DNA from: JAKOWB01 sp038363005 | GTDB lineage: Bacteria; Pseudomonadota; Alphaproteobacteria; Kiloniellales; JACOMY01 | NCBI GenBank assembly: GCA_038363005.1 | Contig: JBBQBI010000037.1 | Span: 1 to 27,795, forward strand | Reading direction: 5' to 3' | DNA length: 27,795 nt | Part shown: one piece after another, positions 7,192 through 15,901 of the stretch | Layout: the number at the start of each line of letters is the position of its first letter | Position numbering within the stretch: position 1 is the stretch's first letter | Notes under the pieces: model-generated | The model's input: the letters and a program-made list of their open reading frames with translations, nothing else | Database searches by the model: none | Told to the model about the DNA's origin: nothing | Made by a program: the position numbers and the translations under genes

Positions 7192-8544
7192 ATGGATGAC
7201 AGCTTGCTCGACCAGGGTTTCGACGCCAGCCCGAACAACCTCGAATCCTTCTGGATGCCCTTCACCTGGAACCGCCGCTTCAAGGCGGACCCCATGATGA
7301 TCGGCAGCGCCAAGGGCATGCACTACTACGACCTGCAGGGGCGCGAGATCCTCGACGCGACCGCCGGACTGTGGTGCGTCAACGCCGGCCACCGCCGGGA
7401 AAAGATCGTCAAGGCGGTGCAGAAGGCGGTGGAGGTGCTGGACTACGCGCCGACCTTCAACCTGGGCCATCCCCTGCCGTTCGAGCTGGCCAGCCGCGTC
7501 ACCAACCTGCTGCCCGGCAGCTTCGACCACGTGTTCTTCTGCAACAGCGGCTCCGAGGCGGTGGACAGCGCGCTGAAGATCGCGCTGGCCTATCACCGCG
7601 TGCGCGGCGATGCCGCCCGCACCCGCCTGATCGGGCGCGAACGCGGCTACCACGGTACCGGCTTCGGCGGCATCTCGGTCGGCGGCATCGTCAAGAACCG
7701 CATGTTCTGGGGCCCGCTGATCAACGGCGTCGACCACCTGCCGCACACCCACGATCTGGCGCGCAATGCCTATTCCAAGGGCATGCCGGAACATGGTGCC
7801 GAGTTCGCCGACGCGCTGGAGCGCATCGTTGCGCTGCACGACGCCTCGACCATCGCCGCGGTGATCGTCGAGCCGGTGGCGGGGTCCACCGGCGTGCTGA
7901 TCCCGCCCAAGGGCTATCTGGAGCGACTGCGCGCAATCTGCGACAAGCACGGCATCCTGTTGATCTTCGACGAGGTCATCACCGGCTTCGGTCGCCTGGG
8001 CAAGCCCTTCGCCACCGAGTACTTCGGCGTCGAGCCGGACCTGATCTCCTGCGCCAAGGGCCTGACCAACGGCACCATCCCAATGGGCGCGGTGATCGCC
8101 CGCAAGGGCATATACGACGCCTTCATCGAGTGGGGCGACAAGACCAACCAGACCATCGAGCTGTTCCACGGCTACACCTACAGCGGCCACCCGGTGGCCG
8201 CCGCCGCCGGCCTGGCAACGCTGGAGGTTTACAAGGAAGAAGGCCTGTTCGATCGCTGCGCCGCGCTGGCTCCCTACTGGGAAGAAGCGCTGCATTCGCT
8301 GAAGGGCAGCCGCCATGTCATCGACATCCGCAACCTGGGCCTGATCGGCGGCATCGAGCTGGAACCGCGGCCCGGCAAGCCCGGCGTGCGTGCCTACGAC
8401 GCCTTCCGCATGGCCTGGGACAAGGGCCTGCTGATCCGCACCACCGGCGACATCATCGCCATGTCGCCGCCGCTGATCGTCGAGAAGAGCGATATCGACC
8501 GCATCGTCGAGACGCTGCAGGACGTCCTGAAAAACCTCGACTAG
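7192..8544 (+). CDS. Beta-alanine (omega-amino acid):pyruvate aminotransferase, class III, PLP-dependent
   Basis: A 450-aa class III aminotransferase predicted to move the amino group of beta-alanine or other omega-amino acids to pyruvate, giving malonate semialdehyde (or analogue) and L-alanine. Family marks are LDATAGLWCVNAGH near the N-terminus, the PLP-phosphate loop CNSGSEAVDSALK, the PLP-contacting Asp in LLIFDEVITGFGRLG, and Schiff-base Lys289 in SCAKGLTNG. It starts at ATG 7192, downstream of a divergent PuuR-like regulator. A hairpin follows the stop. The match to omega-APT enzymes is strong, but this family also accepts other amines, so exact specificity (beta-alanine, GABA, taurine) is open. 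The alanine product could feed the alanine dehydrogenase encoded 1.7 kb downstream. Confidence 0.88.
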   Translation: MDDSLLDQGFDASPNNLESFWMPFTWNRRFKADPMMIGSAKGMHYYDLQGREILDATAGLWCVNAGHRREKIVKAVQKAVEVLDYAPTFNLGHPLPFELASRVTNLLPGSFDHVFFCNSGSEAVDSALKIALAYHRVRGDAARTRLIGRERGYHGTGFGGISVGGIVKNRMFWGPLINGVDHLPHTHDLARNAYSKGMPEHGAEFADALERIVALHDASTIAAVIVEPVAGSTGVLIPPKGYLERLRAICDKHGILLIFDEVITGFGRLGKPFATEYFGVEPDLISCAKGLTNGTIPMGAVIARKGIYDAFIEWGDKTNQTIELFHGYTYSGHPVAAAAGLATLEVYKEEGLFDRCAALAPYWEEALHSLKGSRHVIDIRNLGLIGGIELEPRPGKPGVRAYDAFRMAWDKGLLIRTTGDIIAMSPPLIVEKSDIDRIVETLQDVLKNLD

Positions 8545-8561
8545 GCCCCCAGGCCCCGCAG

Positions 8562-8587
8562 CCCTCTCCCCCCAACAGGGGAGAGGG
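8562..8587. repeat. Hairpin, REP-like intergenic element
   Basis: CCCTCTCCCC and GGGGAGAGGG form a perfect 10-bp stem with a 6-nt loop, followed by TTCTTCGG. It closely resembles the CCCTCTCCCGC hairpins at 14379-14530, so it is probably a member of the same dispersed family. It may also weaken transcription after the aminotransferase gene. Confidence 0.6.
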
Positions 8588-8622
8588 TTCTTCGGCGTTA
8601 ATGTGGTAGTTCTGCCGCCATC

Positions 8623-9192
8623 ATGACCAAACCCCTCAATCCCGTCCTCAAGCTGGCGCTGGAGATCGGCCCGCTGGGCGTGTTCTTCATCGTCAACGCG
8701 CGGGTCGACATCTTCACCGCCACCGGCGCCTTCATGGCCGCCGTGGTGATCGCGCTGTCGATCAATTATTGGCTGGAGCGGCGCCTGCCGATCATGCCGC
8801 TGGTGTCGGGCTTCTTCGTGCTGGTGTTCGGCGCGCTGACCCTGATCCTGAACGACGAGCTTTTCATCAAGCTGAAGCCGACCATCGTCAACGGCCTCTT
8901 CGCCGCCATCCTGTTCGGCGGACTGCTGATGGGCCGCGCGCTGCTGAAGCCGCTGCTGGGCACCATGCTGCAGCTCGATCCCGCCGGTTGGCGCAAGCTG
9001 ACCTTTGCCTGGGCCTGCTTCTTCGTGCTGCTGGCGGTCATCAACGAGATCGTCTGGCGCAACTTCTCGACCGAGTTCTGGGCCGGGTTCAAGCTCTTCG
9101 GCATCATGCCGCTGACCCTGGTCTTCTCCGGCGCCGCGCTCTTCGCCGTGCGCCGCCACATGCAGCCCGCGCCCGAAGCGCCCGGCCGCTGA
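8623..9192 (+). CDS. yciB: Inner-membrane-spanning protein YciB (septation protein A family)
   Basis: A 189-aa integral membrane protein with about five hydrophobic segments. Family-typical stretches include LKLALEIGPLGVFFIVNAR at the N-terminus, ERRLPIMPLVSGFFVLVFGA in the middle, then LNDELFIKLKPTIVNGLFA, and LLAVINEIVWRNFSTEFWAGF with FKLFGIMPLTLVF near the end. YciB is involved in cell-envelope integrity and septation; its molecular activity is not established. The short charged C-terminal tail (RRHMQPAPEAPGR) is probably cytoplasmic. The Shine-Dalgarno is weak. It lies between two genes of amino-acid metabolism with no functional link that I can see. Confidence 0.92.
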   Translation: MTKPLNPVLKLALEIGPLGVFFIVNARVDIFTATGAFMAAVVIALSINYWLERRLPIMPLVSGFFVLVFGALTLILNDELFIKLKPTIVNGLFAAILFGGLLMGRALLKPLLGTMLQLDPAGWRKLTFAWACFFVLLAVINEIVWRNFSTEFWAGFKLFGIMPLTLVFSGAALFAVRRHMQPAPEAPGR

Positions 9193-9229
9193 TCCAACCG
9201 GCGTTTAAGCCAAGAAGGAGTCTGCCGTC

Positions 9230-10348
<1,119 letters not shown>

Positions 10349-10371
10349 ACTCAAGATGCTGGTTTGCACGG

Positions 10372-10403
10372 AAGGGCCGGCAGCGATGCCGGCCCTTTTG
10401 TCT
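10372..10403 (+). terminator. Rho-independent terminator after ald
   Basis: AAGGGCCGGC (10372-10381) and GCCGGCCCTT (10388-10397) form a perfect 10-bp GC-rich stem with a 6-nt loop, followed by TTTTGTCTT. It lies 24 bp after the ald stop codon and just before the end of the convergent STAS gene. Confidence 0.9.
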
Positions 10404-10408
10404 TGGCC

Positions 10409-10744
10409 CTACGCTTCCCAGGTCTCGCCAGCACTCGCCTGAATGCGGAACACGCGGTCCAGCGTGGTCAGGCGCAGCAGGCGCAGCACCTGCGGCGTCG
10501 GCGCCGCCAGCCGCAGGTCGCCGCCGGCCTGGCGCGCCGCCTTGAGGCCGCCGACCAGCACACCCAGCCCGGTGCTATCGAGGAACTCGACCGCCGCGAA
10601 GTCGACCAGCAGACGGCTCTGCCCCGCCGCCAGGACTGCCGTCACGGCGTCCTTCAGGTCTTGCGCCGAGGCAGCGTCCAGGCGCCCGCTGAGCGTCGCC
10701 AACTCGACCCCGTCGGCCCGCGTTTCCCGCAGCAGCTTCATCAT
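10409..10744 (-). CDS. STAS domain protein (anti-sigma factor antagonist type)
   Basis: A 111-aa single STAS domain. The motif VDFAAVEFLDSTGLGVLVGG carries the conserved phosphorylatable Ser57 (DSTGLG) used by SpoIIAA/RsbV-type antagonists. It would act by partner switching with an anti-sigma kinase; no kinase or phosphatase is encoded in the window. The start ATG (10744-10742) overlaps the stop of the PIG-L gene (ATGA), so the two are translationally coupled. A second ATG directly follows (MMKLL). A role in lipid or toluene transport, as for MlaB-type STAS proteins, is less likely without ABC genes. Confidence 0.87.
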   Translation of the reverse strand: MMKLLRETRADGVELATLSGRLDAASAQDLKDAVTAVLAAGQSRLLVDFAAVEFLDSTGLGVLVGGLKAARQAGGDLRLAAPTPQVLRLLRLTTLDRVFRIQASAGETWEA

Positions 10745-11523
10745 GGTCCCTTGAGTGGCCAGAACCGCTCCGCCGCCGTGCCGTCGTCGCCCAGGCTTCG
10801 GGCGAAGCGCGTCACCGCCGCCGCCGGGTCGTCGGTGAAGCGGAAGATCACCGGCAGCTGCGAGTGATAGCACGCAATCGCGGCGAGGCGCTGCGGCAAG
10901 GTCGCCTCGATGTCGACGACGACGGAATCCTCCAGGTGCGCGCCAACCTCGGTCAGGCGCACCGCAAGCGCGGCCGGCGAGTGGATGACATAGGGGCAGT
11001 CCTCGTAGGCGAAGACCGTGACGCCGCTCCCGGCCAGGTGCCGGCCGGCCTCGAAGACCAGCTGGTGGTCGACGTGCGCGCCGACCGCCAGCGGCACGAA
11101 GACCCGCGTGCCCGGCCGCCATTCCGGCAGGCCCCGCAGCTCCTCGGCCAGGTGTTCCGCCAGCTCCAGCTCCTCGGCGCGCAGCGGGCCGAAGAGTTCG
11201 TCGTCGCTGCTATAGCGCTCGCCGCGATAGATCGCGTCCGGCAGCCCCAGCCAGCGCACCGGGCAGCCCAGGACACCGGCAGCCGCCGCGTCCTCGCCAC
11301 GCCGCGTCTCCTGCACCGCGTCGACGTCGGTCAGGTTCCAGCGCTCATGCTTCCAGGCGGCGAAGGGACCCACCATCTCGTCCACCAGGCCGCTGGCGAA
11401 GACCGTGACGATCTGGGCCTCGCGCCGCGTCGCGTGCAGCGCCACCGTGCCGCCGCAGGACAGCGGGACATCATCGTAGTGCGGCTGGATGAAGAGGCAG
11501 GGGCCGGGTGCGGCTGGGTCCAT
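10741..11523 (-). CDS. PIG-L/LmbE family deacetylase
   Basis: A 260-aa Zn-dependent N-deacetylase-type protein. The first metal motif is IQPHYDDVPLSCGGT, the PHxDD signature with Tyr in the variable position. The second is GAHVDHQLVFEAGRHL, which provides the distal HxxH. Family members remove acetyl groups from GlcNAc-type sugars (GlcNAc-PI, mycothiol and bacillithiol precursors, antibiotics). The substrate here is unknown. ATG 11523 places the metal motif at about residue 12, as is usual; an in-frame GTG at 11562 is an alternative. No good Shine-Dalgarno is visible at either. It overlaps the STAS gene by 4 bp. Confidence 0.85.
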   Translation of the reverse strand: MDPAAPGPCLFIQPHYDDVPLSCGGTVALHATRREAQIVTVFASGLVDEMVGPFAAWKHERWNLTDVDAVQETRRGEDAAAAGVLGCPVRWLGLPDAIYRGERYSSDDELFGPLRAEELELAEHLAEELRGLPEWRPGTRVFVPLAVGAHVDHQLVFEAGRHLAGSGVTVFAYEDCPYVIHSPAALAVRLTEVGAHLEDSVVVDIEATLPQRLAAIACYHSQLPVIFRFTDDPAAAVTRFARSLGDDGTAAERFWPLKGP

Positions 11524-11597
11524 GATGCGGCGAAAACTGTCGGGCCAAAGGCTCCCCCCCACGCTAGGGCGAAGCGGCGCCGACGAATACCCCCGTC

Positions 11598-11642
11598 GTC
11601 ACAGGCGGTGTCGTCACAGGCGGCGTGGTTACAGGCGGTCGC
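11598..11642. repeat. Three tandem 15-bp repeats across the puuB stop codon
   Basis: The units are GTCACAGGCGGTGTC (11598-11612), GTCACAGGCGGCGTG (11613-11627) and GTTACAGGCGGTCGC (11628-11642), differing at a few positions. The third contains the TAA stop of puuB on the minus strand. The other two lie just downstream of the gene. Confidence 0.75.
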
Positions 11643-12906
11643 GCAACCGGAACCAGGTCATGGCCAGCGCCAGGCTGGGCGCGCGCAGGTACTTGCCGCC
11701 CGGGAAGGGCCGGTGCGGGATCTTCGCGAAGAGGTCGAAGCGCTCGCTCTGGCCGCGGATCGCTTCGGCGATGACCTTGCCGGCGATGGCGGTCAGCGCC
11801 ACGCCCTGGCCGCTGAAGCCCTGTGCGAAGTAGAGGTTGGGCGCCACCCGGCCCAGGTGCGGCGCGCGGTCCTGGGTGATGGCGACGTTGCCGCCCCAGG
11901 TGAAGTCCTGCTTCACGTCGGCCAGCTGCGGGAAGACCGTCAGCAGCGTGCGGCGCATGTCGTCCGGCAGGCTGGCCGGCATGCGCGCGGTGTAGCTGAC
12001 CCCGCCGCCGAACAGCAGGCGGTGGTCGGCCGAGCGGCGGAAGTAGTTCAGTACGAAGTTGGCGTCGCCCACCGCGAGGTTGCCGGGGATCAGGTCCCGG
12101 GCGCGGTGCTCGCCCAGCGGCTCGGTCGCCGTCATGTAGGTGGCCACCGGCATGATGCGGCTGCCGAGCTGCGGCACCAGGCCGTCGAGGTAGGCATTGC
12201 AGGCCAGCACGGCGAAGTCCGCGGTGACGCTGCCGCCCGCTGTCTCGACCTTGACCTTGGTCCCTGGGGTGACGCGGGTGACGGCGCTGTCCTCGTGCAG
12301 CAGCGCGCCGGCGTCGCTTGCCGCCGCCGCCAGACCCAGCGCGAAGTTCAACGGGTGCAGGTGCCCGGCACCCTGGTCCAGCAGCCCGCCGACATAGAGG
12401 TCGCTGGCCAGCTGCGCCCGCAAGCCGTCGCGGTCGAGCAGCCGGGCATGGTGATAGCCACCGGCCTCGAACTCCTGCAGTTCGTGCTTGAGCTCCTCCA
12501 GCTGCCGCGGCTTCAGCGCGGCGTAGAGGTAGCCCCAGGTCAGGTCGCAGGCGATGCTGTGGCGCTGGATGCGCTCGGCGACGATCGCCTTGGCCTCCTC
12601 GGCCAGCTGGAACAGCTTGTCGGCGTCGGCCTTGCCCAGTGCCTTTTCCAGCGATCCCTGGCCACGCGCGTAGCCAGTGCAAAGCTGCCCGCCGTTGCGG
12701 CCCGAGGCGCCCCAGCCGATCAAATTGGCCTCCAGCAGCACGACCCTGTAGCCTAGCTCGGCAAGGTTCAGCGCGACGTGGCAGCCGCTATAGCCACCGC
12801 CGATAACGCAGACATCGGCAGAAATATTACTATTGAGTGCGGGACGCTTTGGCGCCGAATTGGCCGTCGCAGCGTAGTAAGAAGGGGGATGTGGCAGGGC
12901 GGTCAT
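11629..12906 (-). CDS. puuB: Gamma-glutamylputrescine oxidoreductase (FAD-dependent, DAO family)
   Basis: A 425-aa DAO-family flavoenzyme predicted to oxidise gamma-glutamylputrescine to gamma-glutamyl-gamma-aminobutyraldehyde with release of ammonium and H2O2. It carries the FAD dinucleotide-binding motif VCVIGGGYSGCHVALNLAE (GGGYSG, residues 36-41) followed by VVLLEA. WGASGRNGGQL is typical of the PuuB/OrdL group. The C-terminal FAD contact is YFAQGFSGQGVALT. The ATG at 12906 follows an AGGGAAG stretch. It is divergent from puuA, whose product supplies its substrate. An equivalent glycine- or sarcosine-oxidase-like function is less likely in this context. Confidence 0.88.
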   Translation of the reverse strand: MTALPHPPSYYAATANSAPKRPALNSNISADVCVIGGGYSGCHVALNLAELGYRVVLLEANLIGWGASGRNGGQLCTGYARGQGSLEKALGKADADKLFQLAEEAKAIVAERIQRHSIACDLTWGYLYAALKPRQLEELKHELQEFEAGGYHHARLLDRDGLRAQLASDLYVGGLLDQGAGHLHPLNFALGLAAAASDAGALLHEDSAVTRVTPGTKVKVETAGGSVTADFAVLACNAYLDGLVPQLGSRIMPVATYMTATEPLGEHRARDLIPGNLAVGDANFVLNYFRRSADHRLLFGGGVSYTARMPASLPDDMRRTLLTVFPQLADVKQDFTWGGNVAITQDRAPHLGRVAPNLYFAQGFSGQGVALTAIAGKVIAEAIRGQSERFDLFAKIPHRPFPGGKYLRAPSLALAMTWFRLRDRL

Positions 12907-13025
12907 CTTCCCTGTTGAATAGAGGCCCGCCCCCGCCGCCGTCAAGCTGCGCCGATCCTGCCCCCCTTGCCCCTGCGGGGGGCGGCATGCTAGCCAGTTT
13001 CTTCAGTTTTTCTTGAGAAGAGATC

Positions 13026-14369
13026 ATGAAACCCGTCGAAGAATTCTTGCGCGAACATAAAATCCAGGAAGTCGAATGCCTGGTGCCCGACATGGCGGGC
13101 ATCGCGCGCGGCAAGATCCTGCCGGCGGTCAAGTTCCTCAAGGGCATGAAGTCCAACGGGTTGCGCATTCCCGACAGCGTCTTCGTGCAGACCGTCACCG
13201 GCGGCTATCCCGAGGAAGACGTCACCAGCGTCGAGGCCGGCGACTGCTACCTGGTGCCCGACGCCAGCACCATCCGCCTGGTGCCCTGGTACAGCGAGCC
13301 GACGGCGCAGGTGATCTGCGACGCCTATGATTTCGATGGCGACCCGGTGGCGATCTCCGCCCGCCAGGTGCTGAAGCGCGTGCTGGGGCTCTACGCCGCC
13401 GAGGGCTGGACGCCGATCGTCGCGCCGGAGCTGGAGTTCTTCCTGGTCGACGTCAACACCGACCCGGACTATCCGCTGGTGCCGCCGATCGGCCGCTCCG
13501 GCCGGCGCGAGACTTCGCGCCAGTCCTATGGCCTGGACGCGGTCAACGAGTTCGATCCGCTGTTCGAGGACGTCTATGACTTCTGCGAGGCTCAGGACAT
13601 CGACGTCGACACGCTGACGCACGAGGCCGGCGCGGCGCAGATGGAGATGAACTTCAACCACGGCCCGGCGCTGCTGCTGGCCGACCAAGCCTTCCTGTTC
13701 AAGCGCACGGTGCGCGAGGCGGCGCTGCGCCACAAGGTCTATGCCACCTTCATGGCCAAGCCGATGCGCGGCGAGCCCGGCAGCTCCATGCACATCCACC
13801 AGAGCGTGATCGACAGCGACAGCGGGCAGAACATCTTCGCCACGCCGTCGAACGGCCGCAACACCAAGGCCTTCCTGTCGCACATCGCCGGGCTGCAGAA
13901 GTTCCTGCCGCACGTCATGCCGCTGCTGGGGCCCAACGTGAACTCCTATCGCCGCTTCCTGCGCGAAAGCGATGCGCCGATCAACACCCACTGGGGTAAC
14001 GACAACCGCACCGTCGGGCTGCGCGTGCCGCATTCCGACGCGCAGAACCGCCGCATCGAAAACCGCCTGGCCGGCGCCGACTGCAACCCCTACCTCGGCA
14101 TCGCCGCCTCGCTGGCCTGCGGCTACCTGGGCATGAAGCTGAAGATGAAGCCGCGCGCCCCGGTCGAGGGCTCGGCCTATCGCCTGGCCCACACCCTGCC
14201 CCGCACCCTGCAGGACGCGCTGCACCGCTTCCAGAGCAACCGCCCGATCAAGGAGATCCTCACCCCCACCTTCGTCGAAGCCGTGGTGGCGGTGAAGGAG
14301 GCCGAGCTCGACGAGTACCAGCAGGTCATCTCCAGCTGGGAGCGCGAGCACCTGCTGCTGAACGTGTGA
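13026..14369 (+). CDS. puuA: Gamma-glutamylputrescine synthetase (glutamine synthetase family)
   Basis: A 447-aa glutamine-synthetase-fold ligase predicted to join glutamate to putrescine with ATP. This is the first step of the Puu pathway. The N-terminal beta-grasp region (EVECLVPDMAGIARGKILPA) is typical of PuuA/GlnA-like proteins. Catalytic-domain motifs are PELEFFLVD (metal-binding Glu), EAGAAQMEMNF, GSSMHIHQS and NDNRTVGLRVP, with NRLAGADCNPYLGIAASLACG near the end. AGAAGAG precedes the ATG. It is divergent from puuB, with about 120 bp between them. A classical ammonia-assimilating GlnA is unlikely given length and sequence. Other gamma-glutamyl-polyamine specificities (spermidine, ethanolamine) remain possible. 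Confidence 0.9.
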   Translation: MKPVEEFLREHKIQEVECLVPDMAGIARGKILPAVKFLKGMKSNGLRIPDSVFVQTVTGGYPEEDVTSVEAGDCYLVPDASTIRLVPWYSEPTAQVICDAYDFDGDPVAISARQVLKRVLGLYAAEGWTPIVAPELEFFLVDVNTDPDYPLVPPIGRSGRRETSRQSYGLDAVNEFDPLFEDVYDFCEAQDIDVDTLTHEAGAAQMEMNFNHGPALLLADQAFLFKRTVREAALRHKVYATFMAKPMRGEPGSSMHIHQSVIDSDSGQNIFATPSNGRNTKAFLSHIAGLQKFLPHVMPLLGPNVNSYRRFLRESDAPINTHWGNDNRTVGLRVPHSDAQNRRIENRLAGADCNPYLGIAASLACGYLGMKLKMKPRAPVEGSAYRLAHTLPRTLQDALHRFQSNRPIKEILTPTFVEAVVAVKEAELDEYQQVISSWEREHLLLNV

Positions 14370-14378
14370 GGCGGCAGA

Positions 14379-14530
14379 CCCTCTCCCGCGTTCCTCCCCT
14401 CTCCCGCTTTGGCGGGAGAGGGTGGCGAGCATAGCGAGCCGGGTGAGGGCGTTCGGTCGGTGCGAATGGTTGCGTTCGTACCAACCGACCGCCCTCACCC
14501 CCACCCTCTCCCGCCAAAAGCGGGAGAGGG
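14379..14530. repeat. Paired inverted REP-like hairpins (large imperfect palindrome)
   Basis: Two hairpins share the stem CCCTCTCCCGC / GCGGGAGAGGG (left 14397-14407 with 14412-14422; right 14504-14514 with 14520-14530). They are arranged head to head. Between them GGGTGAGGGC (14441-14450) pairs with GCCCTCACCC (14491-14500), and the sequence further inward is partly complementary. The whole block can fold as one cruciform. A further half-unit CCCTCTCCCGC occurs at 14379-14389. It lies in the puuA-dcd intergenic region. Confidence 0.8.
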
Positions 14531-14576
14531 GGCTTCTTGAACTCCCCCTTCCCCCCGCCCCTGCTATCCTCCGCCC

Positions 14577-15686
14577 ATGACCGACTCCACCACCCCCGGC
14601 ATCCTGCCCTACCAGGCCCTGCAGGCCCTGCTGGCCGCCGGCCAGATCGTCGCCGCCGAGCCGCTGCAGCCCGACCAGGTGCAGCCGGCCAGCCTCGACC
14701 TGCGCCTTGGCGCCACCGCCTGGCGGGTGCGCGCCTCCTTCCTGCCGGGCCCGCGCAACCAGGTGATGGAGCGGGTGCGCCAGCTCGACGGCTATCCCAT
14801 CGACCTGACCAACGGCGCGGTGCTGGAGCGCGGCTGCGTCTATGTCGTGCCGCTGCTGGAAAGCCTGGCGCTGGCGCCCGACCTGGCAGCCTTCGCCAAC
14901 CCCAAGTCGACCACCGGGCGGCTCGACATCCTGACCCGCGTCATCGCCGATCATGGCTTCGTCTTCGACCAGGTGCCGGCCGGCTACCAGGGTCCGCTGT
15001 TCGCCGAGATCACGCCGCGCACCTTTTCAGTCGTGGCACGCCCCGGCGACCGCCTGACCCAGCTCCGCGTCCGCCGCGGCCAGCCGGCCCTGGCCGAGGC
15101 CGAGGTCACCCGCCTGCTGGCCGAGGGTAGCCTGGTCGGCGGCCCCAGCGAGGCGCTGGCGCCGACCGACCGCGACAAGGGCGTCGCCGTCTCCATCGAC
15201 CTGGCTGGCAGCGGCCCCGACGCGCTGATCGGCTTCCGCGCCCGCAAGCACACCGACCGCATCGACCTGCGCCGCATCGCCCACTACGACCCGCTGGAGT
15301 TCTGGGAGCCGCTGCACGCCGCCCGCCATCCCTCCCTGGTGCTGGACCCCAACGACTTCTACATCCTGGCGACGCAGGAGGCGGTGCGCGTGCCGCCCAA
15401 CCTGGCGGCGGAGATGGTGGCCTACGACACCGCGGTGGGCGAGTTCCGCGTGCACTACGCCGGCTTCTTCGACCCCGGCTTCGGATGGGGCGCCGGCGCC
15501 GAAAGCCGCGCCGTGCTGGAGGTACGCAGCCACGAGGTCCCCTTCATGCTGGAGCACGGCCAGACCATCGGCTGGCTGCGGTATGAGCGCATGGCGGCGG
15601 CGCCGGAGCTGCTCTACGGCGCGGGGATGAAGAGCAACTACCAGGGTCAGGCGCTGAAGCTGGCGAAGCAGTTCAGGGCCCTGTGA
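14577..15686 (+). CDS. dcd: 2'-deoxycytidine 5'-triphosphate deaminase, long alphaproteobacterial form
   Basis: A 369-aa protein about twice the size of the E. coli Dcd subunit, built from two dUTPase-like halves. The first half holds VQPASLDLRLG and FANPKSTTGRLDILTRV, resembling the Dcd nucleotide-binding loop with its catalytic Ser-Arg region. The second half begins VAVSIDLAG and contains EMVAYDTAVGEFRVHYAGFF and MLEHGQTIGWLRYERM. Predicted reaction: dCTP to dUTP plus ammonium, supplying dUMP for thymidylate synthesis. It starts at ATG 14577 just after the REP-like block. No functional tie to the surrounding polyamine genes is evident. Confidence 0.85.
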   Translation: MTDSTTPGILPYQALQALLAAGQIVAAEPLQPDQVQPASLDLRLGATAWRVRASFLPGPRNQVMERVRQLDGYPIDLTNGAVLERGCVYVVPLLESLALAPDLAAFANPKSTTGRLDILTRVIADHGFVFDQVPAGYQGPLFAEITPRTFSVVARPGDRLTQLRVRRGQPALAEAEVTRLLAEGSLVGGPSEALAPTDRDKGVAVSIDLAGSGPDALIGFRARKHTDRIDLRRIAHYDPLEFWEPLHAARHPSLVLDPNDFYILATQEAVRVPPNLAAEMVAYDTAVGEFRVHYAGFFDPGFGWGAGAESRAVLEVRSHEVPFMLEHGQTIGWLRYERMAAAPELLYGAGMKSNYQGQALKLAKQFRAL

Positions 15687-15901
15687 CACCGCTGGCCGAG
15701 ATTGAGTAGCACCCCCCGTCTCTGCTACCATCCTACCGTCATGATCCGTATCGACTCCCCCCTGACCGGCTATCGCGAAGTGATGCTTCACTGCGCGCGG
15801 ATCGGCTTTTCCCCGCCGGCGGCCTCCCTCGCCTGAACTCGGCGCACGCGCCGGGACCCGACTGCGGACCTAGCCAATTTCCTCCGAGGGAGTACCCACT
15901 C

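Noticed and set aside
7075..9159. Minus-strand open frame of about 694 codons opposite the aminotransferase and yciB
   Set aside because: Low-complexity His/Gln/Asp-rich translation typical of antisense frames in GC-rich genes; the plus-strand products are unambiguous.
10864..12756. Plus-strand open frame of 630 codons opposite the PIG-L gene and puuB
   Set aside because: Antisense shadow without domains; both minus-strand proteins have complete catalytic motifs.
12961..12982. C6/G6 hairpin in the puuB-puuA divergent region as an operator
   Set aside because: Only a homopolymeric 6-bp stem with a 10-nt loop; too weak in GC-rich DNA to call.
12990..14954. Minus-strand open frame of 654 codons opposite puuA
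   Set aside because: Antisense shadow; puuA carries full glutamine synthetase motifs.
15741..15836. 31-codon ORF upstream of spuC, considered as a leader peptide
   Set aside because: No Shine-Dalgarno, no regulatory codon run and no attenuator-type hairpin pair; probably chance.
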